This document shows, piece after piece, positions 17,322 through 26,821 of a DNA stretch of 64,000 nucleotides. The position numbers and the translations under genes are program-made. Every line of letters starts with the position of its first letter. The stretch's first letter is position 1. Source of the DNA: Candidatus Bathyarchaeum sp. GTDB lineage: Archaea > Thermoproteota > Bathyarchaeia > Bathyarchaeales > Bathyarchaeaceae. The notes beneath the pieces were generated by a model. That model did no database searches. It had not been told where the DNA came from and saw only the letters and a list, made by a program, of their open reading frames with translations. The stretch is from NCBI GenBank assembly GCA_020344315.1, contig CP070820.1:251735-315734 (forward strand). The letters are read 5' to 3'.

Positions 17322-17601
17322 AAACTCGAGGGGACTCAGAAGCGAAATCTTACAGAAGACTGCTGTAAAATCGAATTCATTGATAATAGATTTTGATGTG
17401 TTTGTCAGTCAAAGGCCTTGTTAAGAGAAGATTTAAAAAAGCAGCAAGACATTAAAAACCGGAAAAAATTTGCGAGAGACAGCAAGGTGATTCTAATAAT
17501 AGCATCGAGAAAATTCGATCACCAGTCTTTCTATCCGAAAGGGTTATGCCCCTTCACTACTATTGTTTTAAAAAATAAGATCGTGGAGATATCCTAGGAG
17601 A

Positions 17602-18888
17602 ATGACAAGTAAACACACTGAAACTTCATTTACGTACGAAAAAGCCGAGCATTGGCCACCTTACACATATCGTGACTATCCCAATGTGACACCTGAGAGC
17701 CTCCAAGCCTTCATAAACTTTTTAGCAACCGAGAATACCAGCAGTGAGCGGAAAGGGTTGCAACCTTGGATACCCTTCTGCACCATAAAATGCAACTTCT
17801 GTTATTTTCCCACAGAACTGCTCTCAAACAGTGAGATGGGAAGATATCTCTTGGCATTAAAGAAATGTCTAAACATCTACGCAGAGACAAGATACGCTAG
17901 AACAAGTGAGTTCTCCGAGGTATATCTGGCCGGTGGAACCCCAAGCATAATGTCAACCCAGCAGACAATTGATCTTTTGTCGTTCTGTGAACAGAAGTTT
18001 AATGTAAGGGAGGATCGGGAAATCAAGATAACAGGTTGTACTCACGATTTCGACTACAAGAGACTAAAGGCGCTCTCCGAATATGGCGTGGATCAATTAG
18101 ACTTGGGAGTACAGACCTTTGATGATGACTTAAGGAGAATGTTTAATCTGCGAGATACGGCAAGGATGGCTGAGGAAACTATCAAGACCGCCCATAAGGT
18201 AGGGATTCGTGTAAGTATTGACCTGATGTATAACCTTCCCGGACAGACCTTGAACGCTTGGAATAACGATATTCGAAGAGCATTAGAGTTGAATGTCGAA
18301 AGCGCCGATTGTTATGCTTTGGACGTATATCCAGGAACGAAACTCTCCGAACAACTTCAGTCTGGTATTTTGCCCCCGAGGGGAGACCAAGAAGCTGAAA
18401 CAGAGATGTATCTTTGGGCATATAGCACATTCCAAAAGGCAGGGTATAAGCCAACGTGCCACAACCGCTTCTCAAGAATAGCCGAAGACTTCAAAGACCC
18501 CTGCTTTGAGACCCTTGGCACTGGTGCAGGGTTCTTTATGGGAACTCTAGGAAGGTTCTCTTATGTGGATGTTGAGCCTGCAGAGGCGTATATTGATGCG
18601 GTTAACCGTGGAAAGTTACCCATAGCAAAACTCTCGATTGGATCAATTGAGGATGAGATGAGAAAGATGATGATGCGACTATATATCCGTCTACCCGTTA
18701 ACAAACAGGAGTTTCGAAGACGCTTCGGAATGTTGCCAGAAGAAGCATTTGAAACTGTAATCAGCAGATTAATGAAAAATGGTCTAATCGAGGTTGACGA
18801 ACGAGAGATAAGATTGACCAAATTGGGCGATGTGTGGAGATACAATGTCTGTTGGGAATTCTCCCGCCTAGATGCAGATGCTCTATGA
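17602..18888 (+). CDS. HemN/HemW-like radical SAM protein
   Basis: 428 residues. The SAM-cluster motif is CTIKCNFCYFPTE near residue 53, with conserved aromatic after the last Cys as in coproporphyrinogen III oxidase-type enzymes. EVYLAGGTPSIM and SIDLMYNLPGQT follow, typical of the HemN/HemW/ChuW group. The C-terminus forms a winged-helix-like HemN domain (FETVISRLMKNGLIEVDE). It may act on tetrapyrroles (heme or siroheme derivatives); true HemN activity is not assured because archaeal heme synthesis usually uses the siroheme route. TAGGAG precedes the ATG. Confidence 0.82.
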   Translation: MTSKHTETSFTYEKAEHWPPYTYRDYPNVTPESLQAFINFLATENTSSERKGLQPWIPFCTIKCNFCYFPTELLSNSEMGRYLLALKKCLNIYAETRYARTSEFSEVYLAGGTPSIMSTQQTIDLLSFCEQKFNVREDREIKITGCTHDFDYKRLKALSEYGVDQLDLGVQTFDDDLRRMFNLRDTARMAEETIKTAHKVGIRVSIDLMYNLPGQTLNAWNNDIRRALELNVESADCYALDVYPGTKLSEQLQSGILPPRGDQEAETEMYLWAYSTFQKAGYKPTCHNRFSRIAEDFKDPCFETLGTGAGFFMGTLGRFSYVDVEPAEAYIDAVNRGKLPIAKLSIGSIEDEMRKMMMRLYIRLPVNKQEFRRRFGMLPEEAFETVISRLMKNGLIEVDEREIRLTKLGDVWRYNVCWEFSRLDADAL

Positions 18889-18992
18889 CTTCAACAATTA
18901 AAGATTAAGGGATTAAAGCTTCAATATCGTGCGCGCAATCACTAGCTTTCTGGACGCAGGATCAAAAATTTTTGGTTACGAGTGCAACCTGT

Positions 18993-19601
18993 TCAACTTT
19001 CTGTTTTGAAGTGTTTTTGGAAGACATGCTGGATTTCTTCGGTTTTTTCCAGTATAACGACACCGTCCATGGCGGCTAGTTTTTTGACGTTTTCAACATC
19101 TTCTTTTCTCACTCGTATTTTCATTTCTCGTCCGTCGGGAAGTTGCGTGGCTGCTGTTCCTTCCTTGAGGTCGCAGGGCAGTATGTATACGGGTATGAAG
19201 GATTTCAGAGCCATTATCACTGAGTTAGTTAGTAAAGTGTCCGCTATTCCCGTTGCGATCTTGGCAACGGTATTTCCTGTAGCTGGAGCAATTAGCAAAA
19301 ATTTTATTTTTTCGCTCTGCAACTGAACCGCAAGGGTGGGTACATTCGAGTTAATTTCCACCCGAATTTTATCAAAATTTTCCTTCAAATCCTCAAGGAG
19401 CCGGTAAAAGTTTAATATTTGGTTTCCTGCTTTCGAGAGATATATTGTTATTCTAACTTCATTTTGATATTGCTCCCTGATCTGTTTCATGGTCTCAATT
19501 ACTTCGTGTAGCCGGTCTCCGCTACCTGTGATTCCCCAAGCAACCCTCTTCTTCTTCCCCTTTTTTTCGAGTTGCACGGTTCCAACAGCCATTTTCCACA
19601 A
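18993..19601 (-). CDS. Archaeoflavoprotein AfpA-like flavoprotein
   Basis: 202 residues, flavoprotein (HFCD-like) fold. KKRVAWGITGSGDRLHEVIE near the N-terminus binds the flavin phosphate, and IAPATGNTVAKIATGIADTLLTN is the classic active-site region. VYILPCDLKEG and RVRKEDVENVKKL are typical of the archaeal archaeoflavoprotein family, which accepts electrons from ferredoxin. It follows the iron-sulfur flavoprotein gene with a 2-bp gap, so the two probably form one electron-transfer pair. The ATG four codons in could also be the start. Confidence 0.82.
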   Translation of the reverse strand: MWKMAVGTVQLEKKGKKKRVAWGITGSGDRLHEVIETMKQIREQYQNEVRITIYLSKAGNQILNFYRLLEDLKENFDKIRVEINSNVPTLAVQLQSEKIKFLLIAPATGNTVAKIATGIADTLLTNSVIMALKSFIPVYILPCDLKEGTAATQLPDGREMKIRVRKEDVENVKKLAAMDGVVILEKTEEIQHVFQKHFKTES

Positions 19602-19603
19602 CT

Positions 19604-20200
19604 CTACTTCTGCTTTTTAATCTCGATTTTCTTAAGGGCTCCGGCAAATTTTTTAATTGTTTTCTTTAAACTTCTGAAGCCTTCCTTGTCTTCTTTTACG
19701 CTTTCAAGAGTATCTTTTGACCAGAAGTTTGCTCCGAGGTTTGCTCCGAAGGAGCCACCGCTTACGGGTATGATCCCGTTTAGGATGTAAAACGTTAGGA
19801 TTTGCTGGATTGCCAGTTCCTGTCCTCCAATTCTGTCTCCCCCAACCGCGACTGCCATGCCTATCTTGTATTTGAGGATGTTGGGGTCTGCGGCTAAGAG
19901 GGCTCTGCATCTGTCCATGATGGCTTTTGTTTGGGCGCTGACTCCTCCATTGTATACTGGGGTGGCAAAAATTATTCCCTCAGCCTCCCTTAGCAGAGCA
20001 TAAACGGTGTTCATGTCATCCACTATTATACATTCATTATGTGTTAGACAGTGGTCGCAGTGGGTGCAGAATCCGATTTTTTTGCCTCTGACAGTGAAAA
20101 ATTCTGTTTCGAACCCCATCTCCTTCAGCTTGTTTAGGGCTTCTCTCAAAACGTGTTCTGTTGCACCTTTTCTTGGGCTCCCACATATGCCAACAATCAT
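19604..20200 (-). CDS. Iron-sulfur flavoprotein (Isf family)
   Basis: 198 residues. The flavodoxin-like FMN loop GICGSPRKGATEHVLREAL is at the N-terminus. A compact cysteine cluster, FCTHCDHCLTHNECIIVDDM, would bind a [4Fe-4S] cluster, and ATPVYNGGVSAQTKAIMDR is the typical FMN loop. Isf proteins of methanogens and Archaeoglobus shuttle electrons from ferredoxin to acceptors or reduce O2 species. Co-transcribed with the archaeoflavoprotein downstream. Confidence 0.9.
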   Translation of the reverse strand: MIVGICGSPRKGATEHVLREALNKLKEMGFETEFFTVRGKKIGFCTHCDHCLTHNECIIVDDMNTVYALLREAEGIIFATPVYNGGVSAQTKAIMDRCRALLAADPNILKYKIGMAVAVGGDRIGGQELAIQQILTFYILNGIIPVSGGSFGANLGANFWSKDTLESVKEDKEGFRSLKKTIKKFAGALKKIEIKKQK

Positions 20201-20364
20201 AGTTTTTCATCGACTTTTATGTTCACTAGAATCAATAAATGTTGCTGAAGATGGGCTCTTCACTTTCACCTAAGTGTCCCCTTTTCCCCAGTTTGCTTCT
20301 GCTTAATGCTTAATAGCCTAAAACTCAACGTCACTAACCCCATATTGAAAGGAAGGCGAGAAAC

Positions 20365-21084
20365 TTGCTGCAAAAAACAATCTTGAAAAGTGATCTATCC
20401 AAACCACATCTACCCTTCAATATAAAGAATATAGATGGTTCGTTTCCAGGTTTCATGTTTGGCGATTTTGCAGTCCTTCACGGTTCACCAACAATACGGT
20501 TTCTCTCATCCCTTCTCTGCGTCAGGGCTCAACTTCCCCATCAGCTTGGGGGTCTAGGAACAAATGTAGTGTTTGTTGACGGAGGTAACACCTTCAGGTT
20601 GTATGAGATTTCCACTTTAGCTCAACTTCACGAGCTTGACCCTAGTGAAGTCTTAGGAAGAATATTCATTTCTAGAGCATTTACAGCCTATCAGATTACT
20701 TCCTTGCTTCTTGACAGACTAGAGGCAGCGATAGACCGGTGCGATGCGAAACTTGTAATAATTTCAGACATTGCGAGACTATACCTAGACAAGGATGTCC
20801 CAAAAAAAGAATCTAAAGAAATCTTTAATCAGGTGACAACTCATCTCTCAAAATTCGCGGAAGAAAATCAGGTCATATTGATTGCAACTTATCTTCCCAA
20901 TCACTCAGCAAGGCGTAATCTCTTCTTCAAGACAGCAGTTTGTGGACGTAGCAAGGTTGTAGCCTCAATCAAACCATCTAGGTATGGTCAGCGATTTGTT
21001 TTAGAAAAACATCCGCATCTCAAGTTAGGAAGCATGGATTTTCCCTCCAAGAACGTTATACTCTCCAATTTCGTGGGGGCTTGA
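20365..21084 (+). CDS. RecA/RadA-like protein lacking the Walker A lysine
   Basis: 239 residues from TTG. The layout copies RadB/RadA cores: FGDFAVLHGSPTIRFLSSLL where Walker A should be, then NVVFVDGGNTFRLYEIS, a Walker-B-like KLVIISDIARLYLD, and ENQVILIATYLPN. The P-loop GxxGxGK[ST] is replaced by HGSPTIRF, so ATP binding is doubtful. It starts an operon with a small protein and a divergent PolB; both following genes overlap their predecessors. A structural role in a DNA polymerase complex is inferred. Confidence 0.65.
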   Translation: MLQKTILKSDLSKPHLPFNIKNIDGSFPGFMFGDFAVLHGSPTIRFLSSLLCVRAQLPHQLGGLGTNVVFVDGGNTFRLYEISTLAQLHELDPSEVLGRIFISRAFTAYQITSLLLDRLEAAIDRCDAKLVIISDIARLYLDKDVPKKESKEIFNQVTTHLSKFAEENQVILIATYLPNHSARRNLFFKTAVCGRSKVVASIKPSRYGQRFVLEKHPHLKLGSMDFPSKNVILSNFVGA

Positions 21085-21350
21085 ATGTGGGGAGAACCAT
21101 TGAATCTTACAGAATGGCTCTGGATCGGGAACTGCAGAAATGGAGTAGCTTTGCAAGAGCTCTACGCAGAGACGAGAGAATAGCTTTCGAGCAGCTGATA
21201 GATATATGCAGAAACTATGCGTCTGCGGGAAGTAACGCCACACGTCCTATACTGTTTGAGCCAATGGTGATGTCGATTCTTTTGCATCAACAACAGATGC
21301 TGAACAGATTAGAGAAGATGCTGGATGCAAAAAGAAAGCAACCCACCTAA
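21081..21350 (+). CDS. Small helical protein between RecA-like and PolB genes
   Basis: 89 residues from TTG, overlapping the upstream stop by 4 nt and the polymerase start by 26 nt, so translation is probably coupled. Predicted all-helical (ESYRMALDRELQKWSSFARA, LLHQQQMLNRLEKMLDAKRK). No recognised family. Its obligate position suggests it bridges the RecA-like protein and PolB. Confidence 0.6.
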   Translation: MNVGRTIESYRMALDRELQKWSSFARALRRDERIAFEQLIDICRNYASAGSNATRPILFEPMVMSILLHQQQMLNRLEKMLDAKRKQPT

Positions 21351-23625
21351 CCTTAAGCGTGTTAAAGGTTGGATTTTCGATATTTATCCTTCAGCAATCG
21401 GACAGATGAGCGTCTGGATTATCGCAGAGAACGGTCAAAGAATACGGTTACTAGACGAATTTGATCCAAGAATCTATGTCTCGGGCAGAGAAGAGGATTT
21501 GAAGAAACTTCTATCCCAACTCTTCTCGAATAAGCCCATGCTTTCTTGCAGGTTTGTTTACAAGTACATCATCCCAATCACTAACCGAAAAGCGAAAGTT
21601 CTTGAGGTCACGCTGAAAGATTATCAGCAAAAGCCCTTCTTTGTTCGCAGAATCTTACAAATTGGGCGCCACCGACATTTTCAGGTGCACAACTGCGATT
21701 TAAAGCCCGCTCAAGCCTACCTCTATGAGCGAGACCTTTTTCCTTTAGCCTTTATGGAAGCAGAAGTTGAAGAATACCGCTTGAGAATCCGTCTTCTGGA
21801 CTCCGTTGAAAGTACTAATTACCTGATTCCATCTCTAAGAATAACCCGAGCCAGCTTAGAGATCAATAAGAAAAAAAGAATAGCCCGTTTTTCCGATCCG
21901 TTAAAAGCAATAGTTCTTTCCAGCGACGAAAAAGAGGTATTGATAGATTCTGGTGATGAGAAGGATAAACTATTACAGCTGGTCAAGAAAGTTAGAAGAC
22001 TTGACCCAGACATATTATTAACGAAGGGTGGCGACTCATTCATTTTTCCTTATCTTGCCAAAAGAGCATTGGTTAACAATGTGTTGAACGAGTTCATTCT
22101 GAGCCGAGAAGAAGTTCCCCTTGTTGCTAAGTACAGGCGAGGCAGATCATATTTCTCGTATGGTAGAACCTATTATCGTTCTCCCACGCGAAGGCTGTAC
22201 GGCAGAATCCACATCGACGAGAACAACACTTTCATCCTGAGAGAAAGCGGCATTTACGGATTAATCGAGATTGCCAGAACCTGCAGAGTGCCCCTGCATA
22301 GAGCTTCACGGTCTTCAATTGGAACTAGTATGTCATCTCTTCAGTATTATCAGGCAATGAAAGACGAGTTTCTGATTCCACGAAACAAACTTGTTGCGGA
22401 AGCCTTCAAATCGGCATATGACCTTCTTGTTGGAGACCGTGGAGGTTTTGTCTATGAGCCTAGAATGGGCATCCACGAAAAGGTTGGTGAAGTTGATTTT
22501 TCTTCAATGTATCCGTCATTAATGGCCAAGTACAACATATCTGCCGAAACTGTTCTTTGTGATTGCTGTCCAGATTCGAAGCTGCGGATTCCTGAGCTTG
22601 ATTACCACATCTGCGAGAAGAGAAACGGAATTGTTGCTAAGGTCTTGAGTTTTGCAGTGAAGAAGCGGCTATGTTACAAAAGGCTGGCTAAAGAAACGTC
22701 GAATGATGCGTTGCGAGAGGTCTATAATAGCCGTCAAGGTGCCTTAAAATGGATATTGGTGACGTGTTTTGGCTATTTGGGGTATAGAAATGCTAAGTTC
22801 GGCACTGTTGACGGTCACATGGGTGTCTGCGCCTTCGGTAGACAAGCACTATTGAAAGCTGCTCATATTGCCGAGAAGAGGGGATTTAGCGTAATTCATG
22901 GCATCGTCGATTCTTTATGGTTGAAGAATGAGGAGGTGGACCTAAACGATTATGTTAGTTTATGTGATGAGGTGAGTGAAGAGGTTGGGGTGCCTTTAGA
23001 TTTTGGAGGCTGTTACAAATGGATAGTGTTTCTTCCCTCTAAAATACATCCAAACGTTCCAGTGCTGAACAGATATTACGGCGTCAAAGAAGACGGCAGT
23101 ATCAAAGTTAGGGGACTTGAGGTGAGGAGAAGAGACACTCCTAAATTCGTTTATGCTGCTCAGATGGATATGATTAAGGTGTTATCTTCTGCAGACGATT
23201 CTGTGGCCTTTGTTGAGAAAATACCTGATGCCTTGAAAGTAATACGAGAGTACCGAAGAAGACTGCTGGATGGAAAAGTGCCAGTCTGGGATTTAATCGT
23301 TACAAAGCGACTTTCCAAAGAGCCAGAAAACTATACCCAGAAGGTCAGTCAATTGATTGCTGCTGAGCAGCTATTGAAAGAGGGGGTTGAAGTCTCAGCT
23401 GGAAAAAGTGTCCGTTTTCTATTTACTAGTGCAGAGAACAGACGTTACGAAAGAAGAGTTAAAGCGAAAGAGTTGATTGAAGAGCAAACCAGTGCGGATG
23501 TCAAAAAGTACCTTTCGCTTCTATATTCAGCGGCTTCAAACATCCTAAGTCCCTTCGGATATTCTCCCAAAGAAGTTTACGACTACGTACGCGGCTATCA
23601 GCATGTGAAACTAACTTCATTCTGA
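21325..23625 (+). CDS. Divergent family-B DNA polymerase
   Basis: 766 residues. Motif A is intact (VDFSSMYPSLMAKYNIS, Asp391) and motif B is recognisable (KWILVTCFGYLGYRNAKFG, Lys475), but the Asn of KxxxNSxYG is absent. Motif C reads HGIVDSLWL (528-530) where YGDTDS is expected; the second Asp, the metal ligand in family-B polymerases, is kept while the first is lost. The exonuclease region has LDPDILLTKGGDSFIFPYL in place of Exo II with Asn and Asp changed, and no Exo I DIE motif, so proofreading is probably dead. It resembles the inactivated PolB2-like archaeal lineage. Polymerase activity is uncertain. Confidence 0.8.
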   Translation: MQKESNPPNLKRVKGWIFDIYPSAIGQMSVWIIAENGQRIRLLDEFDPRIYVSGREEDLKKLLSQLFSNKPMLSCRFVYKYIIPITNRKAKVLEVTLKDYQQKPFFVRRILQIGRHRHFQVHNCDLKPAQAYLYERDLFPLAFMEAEVEEYRLRIRLLDSVESTNYLIPSLRITRASLEINKKKRIARFSDPLKAIVLSSDEKEVLIDSGDEKDKLLQLVKKVRRLDPDILLTKGGDSFIFPYLAKRALVNNVLNEFILSREEVPLVAKYRRGRSYFSYGRTYYRSPTRRLYGRIHIDENNTFILRESGIYGLIEIARTCRVPLHRASRSSIGTSMSSLQYYQAMKDEFLIPRNKLVAEAFKSAYDLLVGDRGGFVYEPRMGIHEKVGEVDFSSMYPSLMAKYNISAETVLCDCCPDSKLRIPELDYHICEKRNGIVAKVLSFAVKKRLCYKRLAKETSNDALREVYNSRQGALKWILVTCFGYLGYRNAKFGTVDGHMGVCAFGRQALLKAAHIAEKRGFSVIHGIVDSLWLKNEEVDLNDYVSLCDEVSEEVGVPLDFGGCYKWIVFLPSKIHPNVPVLNRYYGVKEDGSIKVRGLEVRRRDTPKFVYAAQMDMIKVLSSADDSVAFVEKIPDALKVIREYRRRLLDGKVPVWDLIVTKRLSKEPENYTQKVSQLIAAEQLLKEGVEVSAGKSVRFLFTSAENRRYERRVKAKELIEEQTSADVKKYLSLLYSAASNILSPFGYSPKEVYDYVRGYQHVKLTSF

Positions 23626-23690
23626 TGTCTTACAGCAGATCAGGGCTTCTTGTTCCAAGTCAAATCGTTGAGACCACATACACATGTTGT

Positions 23691-24470
23691 TTATCGCTTC
23701 AATTCTTCAACAAGTTTTACGATTTGTTCTATTATGTACTCGTTTATTCGTTGTCCTTTCTCAGCCGATGCTATTGTCGGGTCGCCCATCACTCCACTTG
23801 GGAAGTATCGCTCAGGATCTGGAATTATCTCGAACCTTGGCAGGTTTGGAAAGCTTCGTTTTCCCTTTCCTTTTATCAGGTCTGATCGAATGGCCATTAC
23901 TCTTGAAGTCTCGATTGTGCCAGCGTGGGAATCTCTTTCATCAAATTCTTTGCCTTTAAGGTCGAATGCGAAGTCGTAATCTGAGCAGACTATGATTCGG
24001 GATTTTCCGGCTTCGTTCTTATGCTTAGTTACGACCTCTTTGGCTGCAAGTTTGAGCGCAGTCATATGTGATCTACCCGCATGGCCGGTTATGATCAGCA
24101 ATCTCTTGAAGCCATTGCGGATGAGTTCCTCTAGAATATCAGTCATTATGCTGCGCAATGAATCAAAGCTTAGCGTAAGAGTGCCGGGAAAGTTTCTTGT
24201 GGAATTGCAGACACCGTACCTTAAGGGCGGCGCAACTAGGCAGTCAGCTTTCTGGGCGACTTCTAGAGCAACATACTCTGCTTGAAGACTGTCTGTGCAA
24301 AGCGGTAGATGAGTGCCATGTTCTTCGACGCTTCCACAAGGAATAATAACAACTTTGCCCTCTTCAGCCGCTTTCTCTGCTTCTTTCATACTGAGTTCGT
24401 CAAACCACAAATTCTTGTTTTCGCCTGAATTTGTACACATGTGAATTCTTCTCCTTTTCCTCACAATCAA
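23691..24470 (-). CDS. Creatininase-family amidohydrolase
   Basis: 259 residues. The family metal motif is VVIIPCGSVEEHGTHLPLCTD (Glu and His ligands, then Asp), followed by RNFPGTLTLSFD, TGHAGRSHMTAL (normally GNGGN) and DSHAGTIETS. The middle motif has GHAGRS where creatininases have GHGGN, a mild divergence. Archaeal relatives include ArfB, the formamide hydrolase of riboflavin/F420 synthesis, and MftE. The substrate here is unknown. Translation may start at the internal Met (MCTNSGENKN). Confidence 0.8.
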   Translation of the reverse strand: MIVRKRRRIHMCTNSGENKNLWFDELSMKEAEKAAEEGKVVIIPCGSVEEHGTHLPLCTDSLQAEYVALEVAQKADCLVAPPLRYGVCNSTRNFPGTLTLSFDSLRSIMTDILEELIRNGFKRLLIITGHAGRSHMTALKLAAKEVVTKHKNEAGKSRIIVCSDYDFAFDLKGKEFDERDSHAGTIETSRVMAIRSDLIKGKGKRSFPNLPRFEIIPDPERYFPSGVMGDPTIASAEKGQRINEYIIEQIVKLVEELKR

Positions 24471-24492
24471 ATGAAATAGAACGTACGTTATT

Positions 24493-25575
24493 TCAGTTTT
24501 TGATGACCTTTACGGTTTGTTCGTAGTAGCGAGGACCATAAGTTAGCGTGATTTGATGGAACACCTTGGTTCGGGTAACTACTTTTTCAAGATTTCCCTC
24601 AACCAGAACCTGCTCACCCCGTTTCGCCTGCATCCTGAACTCCTCCATATACGAGAATATCCGCTTAATCTCGTCAACTTTCGGTCCTTCTATGACATCG
24701 CGAACCTCAATCTGGTAAATCGATGGAATAAATGGAGCATCGGCATCGTCACTTATCTCGGCTACTGCCTTGATCCAGCCTACATTGATTATCCGCGTAT
24801 CCTTGTTGTATTCATTGCAGATTTCATTCCACTCCTTCACTGGCTCAAACTCTGCCTTAACAACTCTCCTTCCAGCTTTAGGTTTGAAAAGACTGTAGAT
24901 CATTTTTCTTTGTTGATGCCAAAGATACTCTCTCGGACTGTAATTCACGAACTGCCAATTCTTTCCCTGAATAGCCTTTTTGCTAGAAAACTCATTTCGC
25001 AGAGAGTCGTCTTCCAGATAAAGGTCCTCTAACGTCCCACAAAGTTTTTTCAGTTTTTTTCTGCTGTAAACGATGAGGTCCAAGTCTGAAAAGTTGGGGT
25101 GATAGAAACCGTGAAGGAGAGACCCGAAGACTCCGAAATCTATTTCCGATAATCCTGACTTGGATGAAACCAGTGCAAAGAGGTCCTCTAACGCTCTGTG
25201 AAGAGCGTCCTCAGGTTCTTTTGCAATCTGCTTTCGCAATCCGACGTCTGGTTTCCGGGCTTCCATTATATCTTCTTCATTTACTCCCACTAGACATTTC
25301 TGCAAGGGTTCATGAAAAATTGTGTATTGTGGATATTTTTCGCGAACTAAGTTTAGTCCCTCGTCTGCGAAGAATTTGTAGTAGAGTGGTTGTTTTTTTC
25401 CTCTACGAGCTCTGGGGTTCGGGGACTGGAAGATGTTTGCTGACGCGTATTCTGGGTCACAGACATAAGCGTTAGAAGGGTGGATGTAGCCGTAAACCCG
25501 AAAAATTATCCCGTCCTCAGTAACTATAGCGTCACGGTCTCTAAGCTTCAACAACTTATTCGTCTCCACAATCAA
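24493..25575 (-). CDS. Nucleotidyltransferase-domain protein, paralogue 1
   Basis: 360 residues. The Pol-beta-type nucleotidyltransferase motif is GSLLHGFYHPNFSDLDLIVY (GS at 151-152, DLD at 164-166). An N-terminal region (FRVYGYIHPSNAYVC) and a C-terminal domain (IYQIEVRDVIEGPKVDEIKR, later GNLEKV) are shared with two paralogues nearby. The middle carries WQFVNYSPREYLWHQQRKM. The start overlaps the upstream paralogue's stop by 4 nt, implying an operon. Substrate is unknown; RNA or nucleotide transfer is possible. Confidence 0.75.
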   Translation of the reverse strand: MIVETNKLLKLRDRDAIVTEDGIIFRVYGYIHPSNAYVCDPEYASANIFQSPNPRARRGKKQPLYYKFFADEGLNLVREKYPQYTIFHEPLQKCLVGVNEEDIMEARKPDVGLRKQIAKEPEDALHRALEDLFALVSSKSGLSEIDFGVFGSLLHGFYHPNFSDLDLIVYSRKKLKKLCGTLEDLYLEDDSLRNEFSSKKAIQGKNWQFVNYSPREYLWHQQRKMIYSLFKPKAGRRVVKAEFEPVKEWNEICNEYNKDTRIINVGWIKAVAEISDDADAPFIPSIYQIEVRDVIEGPKVDEIKRIFSYMEEFRMQAKRGEQVLVEGNLEKVVTRTKVFHQITLTYGPRYYEQTVKVIKN

Positions 25576-26612
25576 CGTAAAAGGGGTTCAATATACTCTT
25601 TCTCGCGTGTGGCAGTTCCCACCACAACCTGATGGTATGCTTCGCCTGTTTCAACGTTTTCTACACATTCCAGCGTTCCCGAAACCTTGATGCCTTCTCT
25701 CTGACGAGCCACATTTCTGTAGTATCCAATCATCGAGAGAACCTTTGTTGGAACTTGCTCTTCCGTAAGTTCTGACGCTGGGTCGTCTGGTTGGTAGTTC
25801 CTGATCTGGTAGATTGCAGGTCTAAACATGTTCTCGCTGTCATCAACAACCATGCAACTGAATGTGACATTCTTAATGGGCATATATCTGAATCGTCCAT
25901 ACTGGGCATTGATCTCCTCAGGCTTTCTCACCGCATTATACACGAAACGCCTATCTTCATAGCGTCCACGATGCTTCCTTGCCCTATCAATCTTCTTAGT
26001 GAAAACATACTTCAACCGGCCTTCCCCAACAAGCCTATCAACAGTTCTCTCTAATTTCCTGAAGTTCTGAGAACCGTAAACCACAAGGTCAATGTCAGAA
26101 TATACTGAATGCATATTTAGCCCAACAGACCCGTGGATTCCGAAATCTTCGAGGGCCACCTGCGATTCGTTGGAGAGAAGCGAGACAAGCTCAACAGCTT
26201 CTTTTTGCAGCCTATCTTTCTTATCTCTTTTGACGAGCTTCTGTAGACACTCGTTTGGCAGATAAACTCTTTCTATATTTTCATATGGAACGCTCAAAAC
26301 TTCCTTGTTCAGATATGGACAAGAATACAGGTAATTAGGAAATCTGCGTCGAAAAGTTTCCGAGAACGTTTGATAGTTCTTGGCTGTGTAGAGTTTCTCT
26401 GGTCTGGCTAGTTCTATGTTTCCAAGTTTCCACTTCTGTCTGAGAAAACGTATTGGAAAAATGGACTTCAAGTTGGAGGGAATGTATTTCAGAAAAGCGA
26501 ATACGCGATTGTCCGGATGCTTATACCCAAAAACGTAGAAGATATGGCTCTCTCTCGTGAGAAGGGTTTCTCCGTCTCTAGGAATCCAATCTTTTGCATC
26601 CAAATTGTCCAT
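25572..26612 (-). CDS. Nucleotidyltransferase-domain protein, paralogue 2
   Basis: Motif GSVGLNMHSVYSDIDLVVYG (GS about 161, DID about 173-175 from this start). N-terminal YVFGYKHPDNRVFAFLKYIP and C-terminal AIYQIRNYQPDDPASELTEE plus GTLECVENVETGEAYHQVVV match the paralogues. I chose the ATG at 26610-26612 because its peptide (MDNLDAKDWIPRDGE) aligns with the start of the other copies, and an AATATACT TATA-like box lies about 30 nt upstream; the frame stays open to a TTG at 26714. First gene of the two-gene nucleotidyltransferase unit. Confidence 0.75.
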   Translation of the reverse strand: MDNLDAKDWIPRDGETLLTRESHIFYVFGYKHPDNRVFAFLKYIPSNLKSIFPIRFLRQKWKLGNIELARPEKLYTAKNYQTFSETFRRRFPNYLYSCPYLNKEVLSVPYENIERVYLPNECLQKLVKRDKKDRLQKEAVELVSLLSNESQVALEDFGIHGSVGLNMHSVYSDIDLVVYGSQNFRKLERTVDRLVGEGRLKYVFTKKIDRARKHRGRYEDRRFVYNAVRKPEEINAQYGRFRYMPIKNVTFSCMVVDDSENMFRPAIYQIRNYQPDDPASELTEEQVPTKVLSMIGYYRNVARQREGIKVSGTLECVENVETGEAYHQVVVGTATREKEYIEPLLR

Positions 26613-26821
26613 CTCCACGGTGAAATGAAGTAACTTCGATGAGTATATTCCTCTCCCAATCTTCCATCCCTTATTATCTTTAAGTTTTCCTGAATGAACA
26701 TTAAAAATAGACAATTACGTTCCCAGATTGACAACTTGACAAAGGGCTGTTTCTGGAAAGGAAGAGAGGTAACTGTTAATAGAAATCTCGACTAATTGAA
26801 ATTTGCTGTGGAGGAACGCAG

